Source of the DNA: Sarocladium kiliense
Taxonomy: Eukaryota; Ascomycota; Sordariomycetes; Hypocreales; Sarocladiaceae
Direction of reading: 5' to 3'
DNA length: 64,000 nucleotides
Assembly: GCA_030734395.1 (NCBI GenBank)
Contig: JAUZTG010000016.1
Span: 682,001 to 746,000 of the forward strand
This document shows positions 56,647 to 64,000 of this stretch, piece after piece. Below the pieces are notes generated by a model that was not told the origin of the DNA, searched no databases, and worked only from the letters and a program-made list of their open reading frames with translations. Position 1 is the first letter of the stretch. Every line of letters starts with the position of its first letter. The position numbers and the translations under genes were made by a program.

Positions 56647-59600
56647 CGTGAATGTCACCGCGCAAAATACATGGGAGGCTTGTCCCGTGCTATGCGATCG
56701 AGGTAGAATCGCTTCTCGCGCCGATCTGAATGTTGCAATGCGGCTCTACGCGGGTTCTTGGGAATGCACAAAAAGTTCTGCCCCGCGACGTCGCGCGGTG
56801 GAGTCATCGCAACCTCCGAAGCTTGCGGTAGCTGCAGGGTGGGGGACGAGGTACGATAAGATAAGACCAGGCACAGCATCATGTCAACTACCAGATACAT
56901 GAAGTGCGGTGCGTGCCACGACTTCATGCGAATCTCATCATGGATTTTAGGCCGCAAATAGCTAGACTCATTCTTGCATCGCAATACATTTATCATCATC
57001 TCTCTGACATCGTAGCGTGCGCCCTTACTCACCAGTTGCATCATGTCGCCCAGACACGACTGACACCCTAGAGCGCATACAGGAACGAGCTCGGAAGAAA
57101 AGCACAACTCTTCGGGGAAACGCAACGGAGAGTAATGATGTGCATGAGGGTCGTCCGGCACTACTTCAGAAGTGGCAGCCACAAGACATACCATGTGAAT
57201 AAGCACTCGTTATTATGGCAATCAGAACAGTAAAGGAAATAATGATAAAATAGCGGTTAGTGGAGTGGCTCAAGGTGAAAACCGCTGCAGTCGAATTTAT
57301 AACCAAGGTAGTAGCTTGAGTTACTATCTTCACATCTTTAAAACAGGCAATTCACACTTCATCTAAGCAAGGAACGGAGACCGTCTATCAGGTATATTGT
57401 AAGAAGCAGGAAGGCATTGAATGTACATGATCCAACGGCAAATTACCACCAATCCCGAACCTCTCAATAGTCAATAATGCAATCATTAGTCGAACCATGC
57501 CACGTTACGCCCGAGGCGTCGAGACACAACAATATGCATGTTGTGCTGGCAGTGCGATATACCCAATTGAGACAAGTTGAGTGACAACCCAAAGATCTTG
57601 CATGACGCACTCATCCCTGGGGTACCGAAGAAAAAAGGTGCAGACGGCTTCAAAACTAAGGCATCGTCAAGATTTGTGGGCTGCCATATACTCTGCACAA
57701 AAGTCAAGAGCCACAGGAGAATATTGTCGTCAAAGGGCCGATCAATACTCAAAGATCTTCACCTGTCTCAACCACCACCGGCCGTCCAACTGACCGCCAA
57801 GATGACTTTCCAGACGGCGGACCGGCCGAGCTAGGGCTGCCTTAGACCCGCCACTGAACAAGCCCCCGCCTGTGAAGGGGCCGAAGCCTGTGGCCTCATT
57901 GAGAAGATCGCCAGCCCTGAACCTTGAACCGCTTCCCCTCGTTGCTTCTCTGCGGCTGAGCGATGACGGCAACGGATTGGCAGTCTGGTGGCAATAGGGC
58001 TTCGGAACCCGCGATCTACGCATGGCCCTAAATCGAGGGGTTGCAGCAGTGTCTCTCCACGGCATGCAGGCAACGTGAACTGTCAGTCAATCATGCCGAG
58101 CAGGGAATGGGCTACGATGGATACGCGATGCTTTGACCCATTCCCCGCCGGCTCAGTAGCCAGACCACCTTTGGCCTTATCCACTGCCTGTGCGCAGCAC
58201 TGAACGAACGGGTGGTCCAGCGGCAAAAAGAGGGAATCACTATGTACAAACGAGGTAGCTTTATTACGGTTCCAAGTCTCGACCTCTACCTCAAACCCCA
58301 CATCATCAACGGATGAAACTCGACCAGGAAGCGCTCCACAAGAAGCGGCCTTTTTTTTTTTCGCTGGTTCCTCTGCTGGCCCCCCCCCCCCCCCCCCGCC
58401 CCTCCTCCCTCTGGTCGAAAAGTCGGTGAAGAGGAACGGCGCCAGCAAGTCGTTTTCTGTTGAATTGGGAGCGATGACGATGGGAAGCGGACCCTGTCAT
58501 TTGCTGAGAACGGGAGAATTCTCTGCTGGCGGCTGGCGGGCGCTTTGCTGAACCTGAGACCGGGTCCGGGATGCCGTGCAGATGCGCTCTCGGTGTGCTG
58601 CAGGCCGTTGGTGGAGTCTGTCCAGACTTTGAAGCTGCTGATAGCATTCTCCAGATCTATCTTACGTTGACAGGGAGCAGCTCTGTTGGCTGATGGATAA
58701 AATGGTATGTTTTTCGAATCGCCACGGCTCTACGGTGTTGCAGCTGCTGTAGGTATATTGGGGACCCGGGAGCTGGCCAGACAAATCATCTGCTTTGCCG
58801 CCCACTTGGATCACGGTTGCCACCTCCACCCTTCCACCAGCTTAACGCGCTAAAGAGGAGTAATTCAGGGTCCTGCCGGTGGTTGGGGACGCTTCGAGAA
58901 GGCGAATTTGAATCGAGAGAGATATCTGGAGGCGGCTGCCTGATGAGGAGGAGGACCGTCCAGCTAATTCAAAGAACGCCAGACATGGTTAAAACGAAAG
59001 GATATGGTAAGCCATCGCAGCTAAGTTGAGACTTCCAGAAACATGACATGACGAGCCAGAATAAAGCCTGCTGGCTTGGAATCGGTGTCGGAGACTGAGC
59101 GTGACCGTGGAGTGCAACCAAACCCGTAGCATGAGGGTGTAAGTCTCGCGTGAGCAGTCAGCCATCTCACAAGGCTGAACACGTCAACTCGGATATACTG
59201 AGTAATCTTTCTCTGTGAGAAACCTTGAAGGGTACATTTGTAAACCACAAAACCCAAAACGAAGCGCATTGCAGCAATATTGGTAGACTGTGGTGTAATA
59301 CATGCGCGATTGTGAGTAGATCGTTCGGGGTTTACAGTTTCGAAGCGTCGACTTAGACTGGAGGCTCAGGGAAAAGAACAGAAGGTTTCTCCGATCCCGC
59401 CGATATATAAAGCAAAATCATCATAAGCAGCCTCTCCCACTCGAGAAAAGATAATTGTTCAGGAACTCTAGGTCAATACACGGTGTAAGCCAGAACAGGT
59501 ATTTTGCATGCCTCATCAATCACGGTACGGCGCAGCAACCAGTAACATATTCCGCTCGACAGCAACTCCGCAACGGCTTCTCGATAATTCGAATGGTTAG

Positions 59601-60275
59601 GGCAGAAAGGTAACCCTCCAACACAGCTGCCGATTAGGTACGTTAAGCGGTAAGGTAAGACTGTCTTTCTCGCATCTGTCATACGACCCCCGGGCGCTTC
59701 ACGCAGGTTGTTGAGGTGGTTGTTCCTGGATCCAGCGCTAAGGCCACAGAGGGTGTGCTGTCGCTTCAGCGGGTCCATCAGCACCGTCCAGCGGCGTCCA
59801 GGGCGACCAGCCCCCCTCAGCCTCCACCACCCACAGCGCCTGCAACCCCTGTACCCTCCTGTCCCAGGCACCTCACGCACCCCGCCTCCTCATCCTCCGC
59901 CTCCGTCTCTCCCACTGTAGCATCCACCGTCCACCGTCTGTCCACCTGAGCCATCCGACCTCTTTTGCCCTCGTCCTGCCCACGACGCTGCACATCCTAC
60001 CTCCTCTTCCTCTGGACCCCTCACACCAGTTGCTGCGCTCGCTTGCTGTCCGATTCTCTGTATTGAGGACCCTCGGTGTCCTCGTGTCTGATTACCTTTG
60101 TCTCTAGTTCATTATACCGATCTTGCATCTTCTTCTGGCCCTCATGCCGACAGCAAGATAGGACGTCCCAACGCCTCCCAGCCGAAGCACCACCGCCCCC
60201 AACCCTCACCATCGAACCCCCTTTACCCTCGACTTCGGCAACGACACGGCCTTCAGCCTGGTCTTCCAGCACATC
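56647..60275. other. Gene-free stretch and PUF-gene promoter, about 3.6 kb
   Basis: No frame with a recognisable motif on either strand. The left part is the RPC2 promoter. The right end (59750-60275) is CT/CCA-rich leader of the PUF gene. Homopolymer tracts lie at 58351-58397 (listed separately). No tRNA, rRNA or transposon is recognised. Confidence 0.45.
58351..58397. repeat. Adjacent T11 and C18 homopolymer tracts
   Basis: Eleven T at 58351-58361 and eighteen C at 58380-58397, interrupted by 18 bp of mixed sequence and followed by GCCCCTCCTCCCTC. An uninterrupted C18 is rare in fungal DNA and is likely length-polymorphic. It may also be a sequencing-error hotspot. Confidence 0.85.
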
Positions 60276-63200
60276 ATGGATGACAGGCGTGGTTTTCGCT
60301 CCCAACATTCGCCGCGAAACGACCAAGGTCCTCCTTTAGGAGCCTTCGTCTCGCCTACTCGCAATGGGGGCCCATCCTCGTCCAGGATGCCCACCCAGCA
60401 ACAGCAGCAATCCCCCGCCGGAGTAGCCCACGATCCTCGGTCGACTATGCCGAGGCGCTTTACCACCGACTCTGGCTATGTACCAACACTGTCTACAATG
60501 GCGTCTATGCAGCGCGCGCAGCCTGATGCTTCTCAGGACTACAAGGTGCGTTGGACTTTGCTGGACGTTAGCACCTGGACACCTGGACGGACTAGCTCCG
60601 ACCATGTCGGTACAGGTGATTACTGTAATCATGCTGGTGAAGCTGACATATTTTGCTCGCAGACCATGCAACAGGTGCAATTGGTACGTACCATTCCCGA
60701 GGCGACGACACCCAAATCCCCAAAAGTTTCCGATATAACAGACTCGTTGCCCCTTATCAGATATGGATCGCGACCACGCAGCCTTAGGCCCCTGACTGAC
60801 CTATCCGCGACGCAGATTGAGAAGAAGAAGCAGGAATACGAACGAATCCGGGACCAGCGCATGCGCTTCGAGCGCCAGATGATGCAACTTGAGGCTGCAC
60901 AACGTCGCGAGGCAGCGGAGCTGGCCAAGATGGAGGAGGAGATGGGTCGCATCGGAGGTCACCAGTCCGAGCCTACAACACCTCCCGAGTACCACGACTC
61001 TTCCGGCTTCCCCTCACTCTTCTCTCGTCCGAACCGGTACTCAATGTCCAGTCTGACTTCCCCGCCTGGTTTGTACAACCGCCCTGCTCGTTCTGGCTCG
61101 CAGTTGGCTTCTCCTCCTGCTGGCGTTATGATGGGCAGCAACGGCTTTGGGTTCGACAACCAGAACCAGCAGCACATGCCCTCCAGATCTGTTCCTGGGA
61201 CAAGGAGGAACAGTGACGATGAGAAGGATGAGGCCGTACGACAGGACCCGACCAGCCACCGTGCCACCAATGCGTGAGTTTCCTGTTTCCATATGTACTA
61301 CTACTTTCGTCCAATTCGGTGCCCTCCATCCATGCAATCAGGGCTTGAGCATGTTGTTCTGCACCTATGTGGCCTTCGCAGAATTCATGGCGCTCATTAC
61401 GAGAAAGCCTTGCGGTCTGAGAGTGCAGCATCTGTCTAGCTATTGTGTCTTTGGGTTTATGCCGTACCCTACCTGGGCAATGACATGTGGTGCGCAAGGC
61501 TGCCCTGACCCTATGCAGGCCGCACATCTTACTGCACGATCCCTATTCTATAGATGCACCTGCACACCGCCCCGAATTGAGTGTCTGAATCACACAGGTC
61601 ATGGCAAGTGTCTCGACCTGGGGCCTCGAGATGCCTTCACATGACAGTTGGCATATAAGAAAGCACCTTCTCTAATCTTGCTCTCTTGGAGCTTTCTCCT
61701 CTTTCACACAACCACTTTCGCAGCCTTCCAAGCTTCATGAGGACTCCTCGCTGACCTCTTATACCAATTAGTCTCAACCGGTATTCAATGCCCGTCACTC
61801 GCTCTCGCAACGAGTACCCTGTTCTTGATCACGCGAACACGACACGCTTCCTGTTTGGTGACGACGAGAACAGTGGCTTTGGCCCGGGTCATCAGGTCAA
61901 CGAAGACTTCCCAACGCTTGTTCGTCGCAACGATCAAATGGTGAGTAACTTTTGTTTGCCCTTGATATGCGAGAAGCCGGCTGCAAGTCATGCTCAAGGC
62001 CATCTTTGAGTCTTGTTATGGGCTGCCGGGCAGTGCAGAGTCGCCGCCTGCCAGCTGCTCCCTTCACTCGTTTGTTTTTCATCCTCCCACCTCGCCCAGC
62101 CTTTAGCCGAACTTCAACTCTTGATCTTTACTTCCTAGGAATTCAGGTCTCCTTCTGAAGTTCCTTCCATCTCCTTGGTGTGTCGGCTGCTAACACTTGG
62201 CCTCTCACACAATATCCGCTCGTACACTGTCATCATTCCTTTTGCGCATTGTTTCTGACATTTGTCCTTTCCAGTTATCTGCTTCTTCTGCTGCTCTGGA
62301 CCTCGCCCTTTCTGGGTCACCCGCCCCAGAGTCATCACACCGTGGCTGGAACAACGTTAACCGTCACCGCGCCCAGCAGAGCCTCTCCTCCCTTAACGGC
62401 ACTTCGACCAGTCTTGCCGGTGACATCGGAAGCATTGGCAGTCGAGGCGGTTCTCTCAGAAACTCTCTCGATCTCAAGTATCTCTCCGAGAACACTGGAG
62501 AGTCGGGCCTCATGTCTCCTCAAGGTGGTAGTCACATGACTACTCCTCCCAAGCTGCAAAGCTCCTTCTCTGCCAACGATGTGCCGACTGTTAAGAGCAC
62601 TCAGTCTACGATGGCGAACAGCCACGCCCAGCAGCATTTCCACAACCACAACGCAAGCATGGGACGAATTCCTGCGGGTGCCGTGCCTACGCGCGGTCAC
62701 AATCGCGAGCTGTCCAACGACAGCACCACGACCGCCAATCGTGAGCAGCAGAGTTCAGCTTACCAGTCTATTCAGTCGGCCTTGCATGCGAACGCGCCTC
62801 CTTTCTCAAGCAGCAACACCACTGCTGCAATCACGTCTCCCCCACTTGCGTCCCCGGTTGGAGCTCCGCTCTTGAACAACTTCAACGCGCAGCAGTTCTA
62901 TCCTCAGAATGGCTTTAACCCCGCCGGGCTCGGCCAGCCTAATTATGGAAACATGAACATGCTCGCTGCTGGCATGCAGGGAATGAACATTAACGGCATG
63001 GGTGGAAACCCTCAGAACATCTACCAAGGTGCTCCAAACTACGGCAGCTACAACGGCATGCCTTTCAACCAGTCGGCCCCAGCGCCGCCACCACAACGCG
63101 ATAGCCAAGCTCGCGTCATCCAGAACCGTCGCCAGCAAGACAACGAAGGTAAGCGAAATTCAATCATACTCAATGAGCATCGCTGACCATCCGCAGCCAT

Positions 63201-64000
63201 GTCCCGCTACCAGAACATGCCGCTTGAGAACTTCCGTCATCAGATCTACCAGCTGTGCAAAGATCAGCATGGCTGCCGCTATCTTCAGAAGAAACTGGAG
63301 GAGCGTGACCCCAACCAAGTCCACATGATCTGGCTCGAGACAAATGAGCATGTCATAGAGCTCATGATGGACCCCTTTGGTAATTATTTGTGCCAAAAGC
63401 TCCTCGAGTTCTGCAATGACGACGAGCGCACCCGCTTGATTGAGAACGCCTCAAAGGACATGTCCCGCATCGCCTTGGATCAACATGGGACACGTGCCCT
63501 CCAGAAGATGATCGAGCACGTTTCTACACCTCAACAAGTTCACTTGATCACTGAGGCCTTGCGCAACCGCGTGGTTGAGCTCATTCAGGATCTGAACGGC
63601 AATCACGTCATTCAGAAGTGCCTCAACAAGCTTGCTGCCGCTGACGCACAATTCATTTTCGATGCCGTTGGTCAGCGCTGCGTGGAGGTCGGCACGCACC
63701 GTCATGGCTGTTGTGTGCTCCAAAGGTGCATTGACCATGCCGATGGCAACCAGAAGGTGTGGCTCATAGGTCGCATCACTGAAAATGCGCGCCGCCTTGT
63801 TCAAGATCCGTTCGGTAATTACGTGGTCCAGTACATTATCGACTTGAATGAACCCAAGTTCACAGAGCCTGTCGTGGCGGCCTTCCAGTGCTGCATTTGC
63901 GACTTCTCCTCTCACAAGTTCAGCTCGAACGTCATCGAGAAGTGCTTGCGCTGCGCGAAGGGCCCGTCCAAGGACATGATCGTCCAGGAGCTTCTCACAC
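60276..64000 (+). CDS. PUF-domain (Pumilio) RNA-binding protein, partial at window edge, at least 6 exons
   Basis: Exons are 60276-60545, 60663-60683, 60816-61273, 61772-61940, 62275-63148 and 63197 to beyond 64000. Residues 1-600 are Ser/Gln/Asn-rich, with a coiled segment (IEKKKQEYERIRDQRMRFER) at about 98-150. From about residue 605 the PUF repeats begin; seven are visible before the edge with base-reading triplets C-R-Q, N-Y-Q, T-R-Q, N-H-Q, C-C-Q, N-Y-Q and S-N-E. By the PUF code this predicts a UGU-plus-A/U-rich target in 3' UTRs. The R1 text CKDQHGCRYLQKKLEE and R5 HRHGCCVLQRC resemble the Puf4/Mpt5 type. Expected role: cytoplasmic mRNA repression/decay. Two introns (498 and 334 nt) are unusually long for this window. 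Confidence 0.9.

Noticed and set aside
58083..58647. Minus-strand frames with a poly-Gly/Lys stretch
   Set aside because: The stretch is just translation of the C18 and T11 homopolymers; nothing else supports coding.

Overview
This window looks like nuclear DNA of a filamentous ascomycete (Pezizomycotina). The genes are dense and carry short GT-AG introns, mostly about 45-190 nt. There are two Zn(II)2Cys6 transcription factors with fungal-type middle regions, a 2EXR protein, an Emi1/DUF3128 protein, a cytosolic-type carnitine acetyltransferase and a Rieske-AIF flavoprotein, all typical of that group. I cannot place it to class or genus. Sixteen protein genes could be given complete exon models with consistent reading phase, and a seventeenth (PUF protein) runs off the right edge. 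There is one tRNA-Asp(GTC) and one decayed gene.

Layout. 0.2-9.8 kb: a Zn2Cys6 regulator (minus), a 3.3 kb gap, a second Zn2Cys6 regulator (plus) and a PhzF-like isomerase (plus). 10-18.7 kb: a conserved-looking coiled-coil protein (minus), a Rieske/AIFM3-like oxidoreductase (plus) and a WD40 protein (minus). 18.7-24.3 kb: gene-poor, with one small single-exon hypothetical gene. 24.3-34.1 kb: housekeeping genes, namely a zinc alcohol/formaldehyde dehydrogenase, RFT1, the DEAD-box helicase DBP3, an Emi1-like twin CX9C protein and a cytosolic HSP70 with a step-type heat-shock element upstream. 35.7-42.6 kb: a 2EXR protein, a MARVEL-like membrane protein, an 8-exon MFS transporter and a stand-alone NADAR protein. 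44.8-48.5 kb: carnitine acetyltransferase, a VOC/glyoxalase-fold protein with a 16-nt last exon, and tRNA-Asp. 48.8-51.1 kb: an AT-richer stretch with a pseudogene broken by two in-frame TAA codons (RIP-like) and further unresolved exon-like fragments. 51.4-64 kb: the Rad51 paralogue RAD57, RNA polymerase III subunit 2 (with a 13-nt microexon), a long gene-free stretch, and a PUF-domain RNA-binding protein cut by the window edge.

Most genes are unrelated housekeeping functions arranged as convergent and divergent pairs: RFT1/DBP3 stop codons are 68 bp apart, DBP3/Emi1 share about 0.5 kb of promoter, and the MFS/NADAR pair is divergent. I see no biosynthetic gene cluster, transposon, CRISPR array or clear new multi-gene system. 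The items most worth following up are the eukaryotic NADAR gene, the RIP-like pseudogene of an unrecognised family with its neighbouring unresolved exons, the two consecutive stop-free 3n introns in the PUF gene, and the microexons that automated annotation is likely to miss.
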